A stretch of DNA of 64,000 nucleotides, taken from Coemansia sp. RSA 487 (taxonomy: Eukaryota; Kickxellomycota; Kickxellomycetes; Kickxellales; Kickxellaceae). Position numbers and translations under genes: made by a program. Under the pieces are notes generated by a model. That model saw nothing but the letters and a program-made list of their open reading frames with translations, was not told the DNA's origin and ran no database searches. Where the stretch lies: the NCBI GenBank assembly GCA_027577595.1, contig JANBRJ010000060.1:1-64000 (forward strand), given 5' to 3'. Shown here in pieces: positions 9,106 to 19,146 of the stretch (position 1 is the first letter of the stretch; each line of letters opens with the position of its first letter).

Positions 9106-10143
9106 ATGTCGCAGTTGCCCCCATCGATGAAAGCCGTTCTTGTCAAGCAGCCAGGTGGCGTTGACCAACTGTATATTGGAGAGACAGAGAGGCCTGCCCC
9201 CAAGGCCAGCGAGCTACTGGTCGAGATCCACTACTTTGCGCTGAATCGTATGGACGTTATCCAGCGCGAAGGGAGATACCCGGTTCCACCGCAGGCCAGC
9301 CCCATCCTCGGCGTTGAGATGGCCGGAGTGGTTGTTGAAACCGGGGCTGAGGCTAAAAAATTCAAGGTCGGCGACAGAGTGTTTGGGCTGATGTACGGCG
9401 GAGCTTACGCCCAGTACGCGACCATCGACGAAGGATCGGCGCTGCCACTGGGCAGGCTGTCAATGGAGCTTGGGGCCTCGCTGCTCGAGTGCTGGTACAC
9501 GGCCTTCCAGGCAGTGCACCTCATCGGCAATCTGAGGAAGGGCGAGGACATTCTGATTCATGCTGCGAGCGGCGGCGTCGGGACGGCTGCAATCCAGCTG
9601 GCAAAGCTAGCCGGGGCACGGCGGATCTTTGTCACCGCCAGTAGCCCAGAGAAGCTCGAGTATTGCCGCAAGCTTGGCGCAACGCATCCAATCAACTACC
9701 GCGAGCAGAGCTTCAAGGACGTGGTGCTTAAGGAAACCGGCGGACGCGGCGTTGACGTCATCTGTGACTACTTGCTGGCAAGCTACTTTGTTGACAACAT
9801 TGCGTCGCTGGCAGTGGACGGACGCATGTCTCTGCAAGGAACGATGGGTGGCCTGGTGTGCGAGAATGTCAACCTTGTGCCCATTTTATTCAAGCGGCTC
9901 CGGATTGAGGGCTCGGCGCTGCGCTCGCGCTCACTCGAGTACCAGCACGATCTTACTGTCGCGTTCTGCGAGAAAGTGCTGCCTTACTTGGAGGCTGGCG
10001 ACCTGAGCTGGCATATAAACAAGACCTTTGACTGGGCGGATATCAAGGAAGCGCATCAACTTATGGAGTCAAACAAGTTCACTGGGAAGATTGTTGTCAG
10101 AGTCACTGACAACACCAAACCAGCCACAAGCAAAAACGATTGA
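9106..10143 (+). CDS. Quinone oxidoreductase, TP53I3/PIG3-like (zinc-free MDR family)
   Basis: 345 aa, intronless. N-terminal GroES-like fold (MKAVLVKQPGG, then LNRMDVIQREGRYPVPP and ILGVEMAGVV). The Rossmann nucleotide-binding core has AASGGVGTAAIQLAKL (residues about 151-166), the AxxGxG motif of NADPH-dependent quinone reductases. GGRGVDVICDYLLASYF follows in the catalytic half. The zinc-ligand cysteines of alcohol dehydrogenases are absent, as expected for this class. In the family, TP53I3-type enzymes reduce ortho-quinones with NADPH; substrate here is unknown. Probably cytosolic. Followed on the same strand by the Nudix-CCCH-W2 gene. Confidence 0.85.
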   Translation: MSQLPPSMKAVLVKQPGGVDQLYIGETERPAPKASELLVEIHYFALNRMDVIQREGRYPVPPQASPILGVEMAGVVVETGAEAKKFKVGDRVFGLMYGGAYAQYATIDEGSALPLGRLSMELGASLLECWYTAFQAVHLIGNLRKGEDILIHAASGGVGTAAIQLAKLAGARRIFVTASSPEKLEYCRKLGATHPINYREQSFKDVVLKETGGRGVDVICDYLLASYFVDNIASLAVDGRMSLQGTMGGLVCENVNLVPILFKRLRIEGSALRSRSLEYQHDLTVAFCEKVLPYLEAGDLSWHINKTFDWADIKEAHQLMESNKFTGKIVVRVTDNTKPATSKND

Positions 10144-10430
10144 GGATTGAGGCGAGCCGCCAAAAAAGGAGCTGATGAAAACGAGCTGGGCAGCAGCCTC
10201 ATGCCAGGAACACAGTTTTCCCTTTTCTTCTCTTTTTTTCTCTAGCGCAATAAAAACCACTTTACAATTCTCCCTCCTGCTCTTACTCTGGCCGTCGTAC
10301 AAGCGCCTTACAGTTTATCTTGTTCTTGTTCTTGTTCGCATACAAAGTACCTTTTTGTATCAGTCAGAGCAGTCCTAGCTTTCTTTTCCTCCTTTGCTGC
10401 TTCCAGCCAACAAAGCACAGGTGTTAAATT

Positions 10431-12974
10431 ATGAGTGCAATTAATCTTGCGGGGCTTCTAATCTACCGGATTTCTCCACGCAAGCCAGTAGAGTATCTTC
10501 TTTTGAACGACTCGTACGAGCACCATAGGCATTGGTATCCTCCAAAGGGCAGACTGCTTGGCAATGAAAACGAACTAAAGTAAGTAGTGCAACGAATTCT
10601 CGAACTTTTTTTACCTTCAGCGTTTTGGCTGTATGCCGTCCGTTACTTGGTGCTCCCTCGCAGACTACTGTGTACGGTTATTCCGCTAATTACTAGTTCT
10701 TTTTGGATGCTTGCATGCTGATATTTGTCATGTCACGTGGATTCGCCATGGAATGGATGATTTCTCCTCTACTGTTGCTATGCATTTATTGACTGTAGAG
10801 GTGCGCTAAGAGAGAGCATCGACCTGACTGGGCTAAGCACCAGTGATCTTGTGGTGGATGAGGCGTTCCGTGCAGAGCTCCGCTATGTAGATGGAATCAA
10901 GCCAAAACAGGTCGTGTATTTCCTGGCGCGGCTGGCGGTGCCGTCACGCCAGGGCATGATTCGGTGCGACGGTGGAGGAATGAAACACCAATGGTGTTCT
11001 CTTGACCATGCCCTCGAAAAGTCAGTGTTTCAGAGCATGCAAGATATCTTGTCTCAAGCAGAAGATTACATAGAGGGCATGCGTGATGAAATCCTTGGTT
11101 CCGGCTATCGTAGTCGCTGGCAATCAACGAACGAGGACGGCGTGCGCGGCAGCCGCAACAATTCCAGCAGTTATGACGATGATTCCAACAACAATAGCAA
11201 CAGATATGCCAATGGCAGAGGCGAGAACGGCACTGGGATGTGGCGCACCGTGCGTGGAAACAACGTCGATGTCGAGAGTAGCTTCAAGAGAATGTCGTTG
11301 AACGACGGCGAGCGCGAGACCCGCGGGTTCGGCGATAGAAACCAACAGCACGGCCAGCAGTATGGTCAGCAGCAGCACTTTGCTCAACAAAGGGACCATC
11401 ATCAGCCTGGGGGCAGTGGCAGCTTCCGTGACAATGCTGAGGGGTCCCAGCATCGCCGTCCACAGGACAATCCGCGTTACAAGACAAAGCTCTGCGAAAA
11501 GTTTGAGAATGATGGCGAATGTCCCTATGGACACAAGTGCGTTTTTGCCCACGGCAGAGATGATCTTCGCCAGCGCGAGATAACTCCTCCGGCCGGCGGC
11601 GCAGTTCCTAGAGTCATGGCTGACGACAGAATGCGTGACTACTCCAGCTCACAGCAGCCAGTGTCCCCGTACGGCCGCCAGAACCAGTTCCCGGACCAAC
11701 GTAGCTCCATGCCGCAGGACCAGAACAGTGCAACGCCCAGGTTCAACAACAACCCCTTGTACAAGACCCGGCTCTGCCAGCGCTTTGCCGATGAAGGTAG
11801 CTGCCCCTATGGCAGCAAGTGTCAGTTTGCGCACGGCGAGGAAGAGCTGCGCACGGCGCCCGAGCAGCCGTTTCAGCCAAGAACCCCGCGTGACGGCCAG
11901 TTCCAGCCCCGGACGCCTGTCGATCAAGTTGCTCCAGGTTCATACAGCCGCACAGTGCCCAACCAGGGGCAGAATATGTGGAGAAGGGGACCGCTGGACA
12001 GCATTGGCGAGCGGCTGCAGGTGCCACGGATGCCGAGAAACCTCTCATGGACCAACACTGGCACTCGCCCCGTGAACGAGTCACCCAGCTTCAGTGATGA
12101 TTCCTCGATGGAGTCCCCAGCATTCCACTCTTCAGCAGTGTCGCCAAAGTCAGTTGAAGCGGGCGAGGCCGAGTTCAAGGGACCGCACGCTGCGCCTCTA
12201 GTTACGCCAGTCGCACAAAAGCTCCCAACACAGGAGCACACCAGCAGAAATGGCAGCAGTGCAAATGGTGGAGGCGCCTCTAAAGGAAGCAACAACACAA
12301 GCCCTGTTTCACAAACACCGCCAGCTAGGAAGCCGCACGACCAAAAGGGTGGTACCAGCCGCAAGGCAGATGTTGGTGGCAACAAACCTTGGATCAAGGT
12401 CGTTGAGGTGAGCGACAAGGATCTCAAGGAGATGGGCAGCCCACTGGCTGATTCTGGCAGCCCCGATGCTGCAAAGCCCAAGCCCGTCAGCAAGGCTGCA
12501 GAGCTGGAGAACCGCCTCACAGCTGAACTTGTCGAGTTCTTTGCAAAGAGCAGTGGCAAAGAACCAACCCTGCACGCGTCGTTCAAGGAGGTCACGCAGA
12601 TGGAGTTTCGGAACAACCTGACCAAGCAGCAGCTTCTGAACATCGTCATTGCTGCGCTGTTCGGCCCATGCAACGCCAAAGGCATCGCTGGCACAATCGA
12701 GAAGAACTCTGAACTTCTTGCCAAGATCATGAGCAAGCAGCAGGATCAGGTCTTCATGCTCAACGCCTGGCAGCGACTGCTGACTGAGGACGACAACGCT
12801 GCGCTGTGGCAAAAGAAGGCATCTGAGGTGCTTGGCGCCCTGTACAAAGAGTCGCTGCTGGACGAAGACGTGTTTGCGGAATGGTATTCCGCTAGGAACA
12901 CCAGGGACTGCGCTCCTGCGATTGCATCGATGAAACCGTTTGCGCACTGGCTAGCCACCGCCGAAGAGGAATAG
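10431..12974 (+). CDS. Fusion protein: Nudix hydrolase-like + two CCCH zinc fingers + W2 (eIF5C) domain
   Basis: 774 aa from two exons, 10431-10579 and 10799-12974; the 219-base intron is GTAAGT...TGTAG and joins AA|A (Lys) inside the Nudix box. Residues 1 to about 140 resemble Ap4A hydrolase (NUDT2): WYPPKGRL, then a Nudix box G-x5-E-x7-RE in which the usual EE is DL. Residues 282-301 and 376-395 are tristetraprolin-type C-x8-C-x5-C-x3-H fingers, each led by YKT-[KR]-LC. A Gln/Ser/Pro-rich linker follows. Residues about 618-774 match the W2/eIF5C HEAT domain, ending FAHWLATAEEE as in eIF5 and eIF2B-epsilon. Tristetraprolin fingers bind AU-rich RNA, and W2 domains contact eIF2 or eIF3 partners. 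A cytoplasmic mRNA decay or translation regulator is inferred. I know of no such fusion. Confidence 0.82.
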
Positions 12975-13208
12975 GAAACTTTCTTTTTGACCCTGGTGCT
13001 GCCGAGGCACTGGGTCCTCTTTCTTGTCGTTCTCCTGGGCTTGATTCTGCTCACATCCATCCATGGCTCTACCAATTTTCTTTTTTAATTTTTCCTATCA
13101 ATTCCCTGATTTATAAAAAAAGTATCCGCAACCGGATCGGCCTCTAAGTGTGTTGGGATTTCTAAATGGGTTAGTTTTCTTATGAATAGATGTCTTGGAG
13201 CGGAGAAG

Positions 13209-14684
13209 CTACTGCTTTGCGTTGTCACTTTTGTCGGATCCAAGGTTTATGCGCTTTGCAGGAACCGCCAACGTGTCACTGTCTTGTGAGGATCGATCTC
13301 CAAGGCTTGGAAGAATACGTTTCCTGTACCGTAGGTTCTTTTTGTGTTGTCGCGACCGGAGATGTTGGTTGTACTCGTCATCACCATTGAGCCAGACATC
13401 ATACGCAACACCGTCCTTAGCCTCATCTGCTGTCTTCGAGCACACGTTACAGTAGTGTCGTTTCCACGACAAAAGAGATTCCGGGTTTCCCTTGATCTCA
13501 GCGAATAGGGCTTCGGCAGCTGGCGACACATTTGCAGCGTCTGGCAGGCTTTCATTACTCATAAACCTTTTCGCAATATCGACGCCTTTCTCTTGTACGC
13601 AAGTGTCCCAGCTGCCCAGATCCGAGGCGTCCAGTATGTACGCATGCGCCCTGGTCGATTTCTCTGCGGTCGCTCGACACTCAGGGATCAGTTTGTTGCG
13701 GATCCACGAAATTTGGCGCTTGGCATATCTTCTGGTCGACGTTTTCATATCGGCAATTCCGTTTTGCTTGAGAACCTCCGCCTTGCTTCCCACACATCCA
13801 GACCCACCCGCATCTGGTGCTATCGCCGTTGCCTTTAGATAAGGATCGAATTCCCTGAACCCTATTGCTTGTTTAAGTCCCAGCGAGAAATTGCCACTCG
13901 GGCCGCTTAACGCATTTGCGTTGTTCAGATCCTTGGCTAGCTGTGAAACCTCATCAAACAGACCGCGATCAACCATCTTATCCACACGCTCGTCCAACCG
14001 CTTGTTCAGAACATTGGTGTCCGCGTAGAGCCAGAATAGCAGGGTCGGGAACCGCAGCGTCTCTTCTTTACCACGAGCAGCTTCGCTTTCCTGGATCCAT
14101 TCACTGTGCTTTTTCCCCGTCGTACACGAGACTTCCAAGCTACGCAGGACTTTCCGGCGGTTGTTCGGGTGCCATTTTTCAGCCATCGGCGGGTCTACAC
14201 GCCTCAGCTCTTCCCAGAGCTCCTGGTTACTCACATCCGTTTTGCTCGCTTCAAACGCACGCTCTGCAGGTGTCTTCTCAGCATCTGCAGGGTCATCTAG
14301 ACTACCAACTGTACGGCTGCTATTGATAAGTGATTTGCGGAACAAGACAGATTGGATGTAGTAGTTCGTGCCGCCAACCAGGATCGGTACGCGGTTGCGC
14401 TGGTGGATTTCGCCGATCTTTTGTAGCGCGTCCTGCTCGAATCGCTGGACACTATACTCCTTGCTAGGCTCCACAAAGCCCAGCAAATGATGAGGAACCC
14501 TAAGCGTCTCGTCTTTCGTCACTTTATTAGTAATGATGTCGTAGCCTTTGTATACCTGCAGTGCATCTGCATTGATCACTTCGCCATTCACTGCGCGCGC
14601 CAGCTCTATTGCCAGCTGCGACTTGCCGACACCTGTGGTTCCCGTTATTGCAATCAGCCCCTTCCGAACAAGCGCCATCTCCAT
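13209..14684 (-). CDS. tRNA dimethylallyltransferase (MOD5/TRIT1/MiaA)
   Basis: 491 aa. The N terminus ITGTTGVGKSQLAIELA is the P-loop, followed by EVINADALQVYKGYDI and the VPHHLLGFVEP segment, all diagnostic of MiaA-type enzymes. WHPNNRRKVLRSLEV is the conserved central helix. Near the C terminus HYCNVC...HLRSRQHKKN is the matrin-type C2H2 finger found in eukaryotic members. The enzyme adds dimethylallyl to A37 of tRNAs that read UNN codons, in cytosol and mitochondria in yeast. Length fits TRIT1/MOD5. An alternative start two codons downstream (MALVRKG) is equally plausible. It converges on the Nudix-CCCH-W2 gene. Confidence 0.95.
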   Translation of the reverse strand: MEMALVRKGLIAITGTTGVGKSQLAIELARAVNGEVINADALQVYKGYDIITNKVTKDETLRVPHHLLGFVEPSKEYSVQRFEQDALQKIGEIHQRNRVPILVGGTNYYIQSVLFRKSLINSSRTVGSLDDPADAEKTPAERAFEASKTDVSNQELWEELRRVDPPMAEKWHPNNRRKVLRSLEVSCTTGKKHSEWIQESEAARGKEETLRFPTLLFWLYADTNVLNKRLDERVDKMVDRGLFDEVSQLAKDLNNANALSGPSGNFSLGLKQAIGFREFDPYLKATAIAPDAGGSGCVGSKAEVLKQNGIADMKTSTRRYAKRQISWIRNKLIPECRATAEKSTRAHAYILDASDLGSWDTCVQEKGVDIAKRFMSNESLPDAANVSPAAEALFAEIKGNPESLLSWKRHYCNVCSKTADEAKDGVAYDVWLNGDDEYNQHLRSRQHKKNLRYRKRILPSLGDRSSQDSDTLAVPAKRINLGSDKSDNAKQ

Positions 14685-14898
14685 CTGATGGTTATTACAA
14701 AAAGTTTTGCTTAAATAGTTGGTATGTCAGTTAATATTAGGACCAAGCAAGACAGAAAGTCAAAATATACAGAGCTATAACCCGTTTGTATTTGTGCACC
14801 ATTTATGATAACTAAGCACGTAGCTTTATATGGCTCCAGCAGTTTGAGTATGGGCTAGGCCGAATTTTAACTCTGCTGAATAAACACAAAAGCAACAC

Positions 14899-17800
14899 TC
14901 ACCGTGATGCAAATGACGCCGTACCTTGCACCTTTGCGCGTCCATAAACAACACGCATGGTTTTGTTCTCCTCAATAGCAACATGCATGTGCTGCCGTGT
15001 ATCCGTTTCCACCGACGCAATTCCCGGAAGATCGGCACTAAAAACATACTCTCGACTCTCTGGCGAGGCTGCCATGATGTTGCTATGCTTAGAGAGCGCC
15101 TTGAAGACGGCCTTCTGCACATTGCGGTCGTCGACAATTGCCTGTCCATCTTCAACCAGCGCTTCAACTAGCTGGTATTGTCCAGGGAACTTGTACAGCA
15201 GAGAGACGCACCGGCTTGTTTGGACCTCCAGTTCTTCCAGATCGTCCATTATCGAGCTGTACACAGGGCTTTCTGGATCAACGGTAGACCAATCGACTTT
15301 TACAGCTATCTTGTTGCCTAGTCTCTCCAGCCGCTCGCGCAGACACCCGATTCTGTGTATCACTGGCTGTCTATATAGCCGCTCGTATGAGATAAGAAAA
15401 ACGGCAGGTAGCAGACCGGAAAACAGCGAGTATACTGGGATTCCCTCAAGATAATGCAGTGCCTTTTCTGCCTCCATCTCATAGTCAAACAGGGGCTTTT
15501 GCTTGTCGGCTGGGAGCCTTCTGGCCCGCATCCACAACTGGTACCAGAGGTTGTCCTCGCCGCTGCCGGACATGCGAACACTTAAGCTACCCTCGACCTC
15601 GCTGCAGTCTTCCGGGACAATCCAGTCGCGTGGTGAGTGCCATCGAACAAAGTCGGCTAACACACAGCCTGGGTTTGCTGCTTTGAATGACTCCATGTCA
15701 GATATAAGCTCTGCACACTGAAGCTGAGCACGCTGCTGCGCACCTTCACTTGATGTCCCAAAGCTCATCAGTATTGCCTCGCGCTCACGAAGCATGTCCT
15801 CCGTGAGTACAGGATGCATCTGTATTTTTGGGATCCACAAAGGCTGCGCTGTCTCCAGCAGCCGAAGCGTCTCTGACGGGTAAAGCCCGCCTTCACGCTC
15901 GTTGTGTGCAAGCGGCGTCTCTGTGGGCTCATCGTCTCTAGTGTCTTTTTCAGCAGAAGCGCTGCTCTCTTTGGGTCCCGAGCTTGTTGCTCGCACCGTC
16001 GCTGGCGAGGACGTATTTTCGGATCCGCCACTCATGACGGATGGCCGTTCGGATTCGAAGACGTTGCTTACGTGGTGGAATCCAGATGTCGAGTCGAGGC
16101 TGGAGGATATTGCCAAATCAACATAGGCAGTCGACGAGTTGTCTTTCGCGCTTCGGGATATCGGTGTCGGAGTTGCACCGGGTAGAGCATCCTCTGAGTT
16201 CTTGCGAACTGCGTTTGCAGGGAGCCGCACAGAAGACGCTAAAGAGTGATGGATAGAATCATCCGCAGAGATGTTCATTTGGTCCAACAGCTGGGCGCTG
16301 CCACCATCGTCCTCGCTTTCGATACTGTCCCGGCCATCGTTGATTATTTCTTCGTCATAGTCGACATCTTCAGCTGAAACAAAGCCTTCGCTACCACTGT
16401 CATACGCGTCTGCTTGAATATCCTCGAAATCGTCCGCATCGACGGATGATGTCGAAATCGAGTCGCTATCGTGGGTCTTTTGCGTCCGCATGGAATTCAA
16501 AAGCCTGCCTAGCGGGCGGCGAATACGCGACCCCTGAGCCCATGCCTTTTGGCCAATTTCTGCGCCGCTATCGCCTATCTGCTTACGGATCTGATCCTTG
16601 ACGCGGGCACGAATGCGCTGTGCCAATCCTTCAGTGTCGGAGCTGGAATTAGCACTATCGTCGAAGGCGTCCTCCTTGCCCTCCTTTGGGATAGATGATG
16701 CAATCCTGAGCGATGCGTCGCTTGTGCTCAGAGGGGTTGGAGCTGTAATACCCTCAGCAAGCAGCTTGCGTTCCAAACAGCAGTTCAGCATTTCTAGCTT
16801 TTGATGGACAAGCGCATACTTTAGATGTATCCCAAACTGTGCTACTCCGGACTGAAGGCCCTCAGGCTGTCCACGCATACCTACAGATGAAGGTGTAGGG
16901 CTGAGGGTATTCGTTCCCGAGGCCGATTCTTCGCTATCCTTAGCATACTCAACAGCTGCTGGGATACGCGGAATGACCTTGTCGTTCTCCCAGCGCCATC
17001 TGATCTCTTTCAAGGCCATTGCCCAAAGCAGCCGGAGAAACGTCATGATCGAGGGCGCTCCCCAAAAGTCAGCCGATCGCTTGGCGGTAGACACCAAAAG
17101 AATTTCGCTTAGACGCCAAAGAAGCGAGTTTTGCGGCACTGCAGTGCCGTGGGGCATACGGGCTATTAGCTGAGCCACGGTTGGTGGAGATTCGGGCGAG
17201 CTCTTGGCGTCATAGACCTCTAAAAGCGTATCTGCGAGGCGCTTCTCGACAGAAATAGCAACAGAATCAGCCTTGGCTTCAACATCAAGGCCTGGTGGGG
17301 CAATGTGCAGTGCCTTTGACGAACCAAATAGCGCAATAAGCATGTCGCTTGTGATCTCTGCGTGGGCCTCCATCTGCTCAGGCAGACTGAGATGACGATG
17401 GCGGTTGGCTTCGTTAGCAAGCTGTGCCCATGCCGCAAATGCATCCTCAAGAGCCTCAACAAGCATCGTGCGTTCCCGGTCAGCCGGTAGCATTTGAGTG
17501 GACAGGAGCCAGGCGGTTGCCGTTTTTAGGTATAGCCGGTCCCGGCCAGCATTTTGCAGATCGATGTACGTGCTACAGCTTGCGCGCTTGAAAAGCGCGT
17601 TGAGCTTTAGTAGGCGAAGTGGGTCCGTTGCGGGCCCAACGTTCAGATCTCCGGCACGATAGTAAAAGTCGGGCGAAGCTGTGTTCCAGTCCCTGCTGTA
17701 GGTGCTTTTGATGTGGTATATGTGTACAGCAGCAAGCGACACTGTGTTGAGGATAAACTCCCACTCTTTCTCGACAACGCCCGACACTTTTGTTGCTGCT

Positions 17801-18660
17801 GTTATATTTTCTGTGCTGAGTTCCGAGGCAGACGAGAATTGGGGCGCGTGTGCTAGTATGCGGAACGTGTTTGAGAAAAGCTCTAGGAGGCCGCTTAGCT
17901 GCAGATACGCACTCGGCGCCTGCGGGAGGAACACAGACTCGAACTTTCTAACAACAGCAACAGCATCCTTTGCGTGGCCTGGGAGCTCTGCAACTGTTGC
18001 CCGACCAAGCGATCTGCCGGTGAACAAGTATCGCCATGCGTCGCCAACAGGCACAAAGACGGGCACATGGCATCGGACATTTTGGATGGCAATGTTCATT
18101 GACGACATTAGAAGCTTTGAAGTCTCGAGCGACACACTGTAATAGTCGTCTACGCTTTCCAAGGCAGAGTTGGCACCAGACACGGACTCGCCCAGATAGC
18201 GTAGATAAATGACGATTCTGCTTCCCGTCCACCGATGCAAAGGATGCCACGCAGGCTCTGGGTCCTTTTGACTGTGGTCTATCTCCAGCTCTGGTACGTG
18301 AATGCAAGGAAACTGCGAATTGAAGAGTGCCAATTTATTTGCGCTGCTTTCTTGGACCACGTCGCCAGCCAGGAGCGGATGAACTGACAGAACCATAGCA
18401 TATGTGGTGCCTCTGTATGTCAAGCGCGCAACTCTGGTGCACAGCTCGGATATCTCGGAAAGCACGGGTTCTCTGTACTGCCTGTGTTTGACAATAAGAT
18501 GTTGGCATTTTTCAGCAAGCTCCTCTAAATTAAATTCACCAGCACCGCCATCTCCTAGTTTCCATGCGCTTAGCTTTGACTCAATTGAGGCTATGAATTT
18601 CTCCCAGGAAGAAGCGGCGGTGTAGTCTACAAGCTCAAAATTTTCGTCGTCGTCAGCCAT
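14899..18660 (-). CDS. Rab3 GTPase-activating protein catalytic subunit (RAB3GAP1)
   Basis: 1253 aa. The N terminus FELVDYTAASSWEKFIASIE matches the RAB3GAP1 start. Mid-protein ALKEIRWRWENDKVIP and LVHQKLEMLNCCLERK (about 545-660) are family signatures. The core block at about 964-1040 is very well kept: FGTSSEGAQQRAQLQ, LISDMESFKAANPGC, DFVRWHSPRDW. The region at about 720-950 is an acidic, Ser-rich insert. RAB3GAP1 with RAB3GAP2 acts on Rab3 and as exchange factor for Rab18. RAB3GAP2 is not in this window. The final codons run into CGGTGAGT, a perfect 5' splice donor overlapping the stop, so a short extra terminal exon after an acceptor near 14863 is possible. Confidence 0.88.
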   Translation of the reverse strand: MADDDENFELVDYTAASSWEKFIASIESKLSAWKLGDGGAGEFNLEELAEKCQHLIVKHRQYREPVLSEISELCTRVARLTYRGTTYAMVLSVHPLLAGDVVQESSANKLALFNSQFPCIHVPELEIDHSQKDPEPAWHPLHRWTGSRIVIYLRYLGESVSGANSALESVDDYYSVSLETSKLLMSSMNIAIQNVRCHVPVFVPVGDAWRYLFTGRSLGRATVAELPGHAKDAVAVVRKFESVFLPQAPSAYLQLSGLLELFSNTFRILAHAPQFSSASELSTENITAATKVSGVVEKEWEFILNTVSLAAVHIYHIKSTYSRDWNTASPDFYYRAGDLNVGPATDPLRLLKLNALFKRASCSTYIDLQNAGRDRLYLKTATAWLLSTQMLPADRERTMLVEALEDAFAAWAQLANEANRHRHLSLPEQMEAHAEITSDMLIALFGSSKALHIAPPGLDVEAKADSVAISVEKRLADTLLEVYDAKSSPESPPTVAQLIARMPHGTAVPQNSLLWRLSEILLVSTAKRSADFWGAPSIMTFLRLLWAMALKEIRWRWENDKVIPRIPAAVEYAKDSEESASGTNTLSPTPSSVGMRGQPEGLQSGVAQFGIHLKYALVHQKLEMLNCCLERKLLAEGITAPTPLSTSDASLRIASSIPKEGKEDAFDDSANSSSDTEGLAQRIRARVKDQIRKQIGDSGAEIGQKAWAQGSRIRRPLGRLLNSMRTQKTHDSDSISTSSVDADDFEDIQADAYDSGSEGFVSAEDVDYDEEIINDGRDSIESEDDGGSAQLLDQMNISADDSIHHSLASSVRLPANAVRKNSEDALPGATPTPISRSAKDNSSTAYVDLAISSSLDSTSGFHHVSNVFESERPSVMSGGSENTSSPATVRATSSGPKESSASAEKDTRDDEPTETPLAHNEREGGLYPSETLRLLETAQPLWIPKIQMHPVLTEDMLREREAILMSFGTSSEGAQQRAQLQCAELISDMESFKAANPGCVLADFVRWHSPRDWIVPEDCSEVEGSLSVRMSGSGEDNLWYQLWMRARRLPADKQKPLFDYEMEAEKALHYLEGIPVYSLFSGLLPAVFLISYERLYRQPVIHRIGCLRERLERLGNKIAVKVDWSTVDPESPVYSSIMDDLEELEVQTSRCVSLLYKFPGQYQLVEALVEDGQAIVDDRNVQKAVFKALSKHSNIMAASPESREYVFSADLPGIASVETDTRQHMHVAIEENKTMRVVYGRAKVQGTASFASR

Positions 18661-19146
18661 TAGCAGGTAGTAAATAGTATATCAAGTACAGTGCACGACA
18701 GGTAGCGGAACAGATAGTATAAGAATGAAAGTACAAAGTCGCAAAACAAGATAATTGCAAATGCTGGTGTCGATAAAGGAGAGAACAGTGTTTTTCTGAT
18801 AAGATTTGTCAGAGTATGACCTCAGAGCCAACTAATCATCAAGCATATTGTTGCATGAGCGGAGGGGAGGCGTTTTGTATTTGTGAGCCGATGCCGAGCT
18901 GCCGAGCTGCCGAGCTGCCGAGCTGATTGAGCACACGAAACGAATGCGTGCTTGTGTTTGCAATGTTACGCGTTCGGAGAAGAAAAATAAAAGCTGATGA
19001 TGAGAGCTGCGCAAGCTCAAAGACAAGCAGAGAAAAGCAAACGGCTCTTCTTTCTTACCTTCTACCAAAAAAACAAAACAAAACTTTTCTGCACGTTCTT
19101 TCGCATTTGATTTGAATTTCACTTCGGGACTGGTCTCATATCAAGC
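18661..19146. other. Divergent promoter region, RAB3GAP1 / RFC
   Basis: No supportable gene. It holds an 8-base tandem repeat (18893-18924) and A/T-rich leaders on both sides. Confidence 0.5.
18893..18924. repeat. Four perfect tandem copies of GCCGAGCT
   Basis: Four head-to-tail 8-base units with no interruptions, in the middle of the divergent promoter between RAB3GAP1 and RFC. It may be a simple replication-slippage array or a clustered regulator site; nothing in the sequence decides. Confidence 0.9.
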
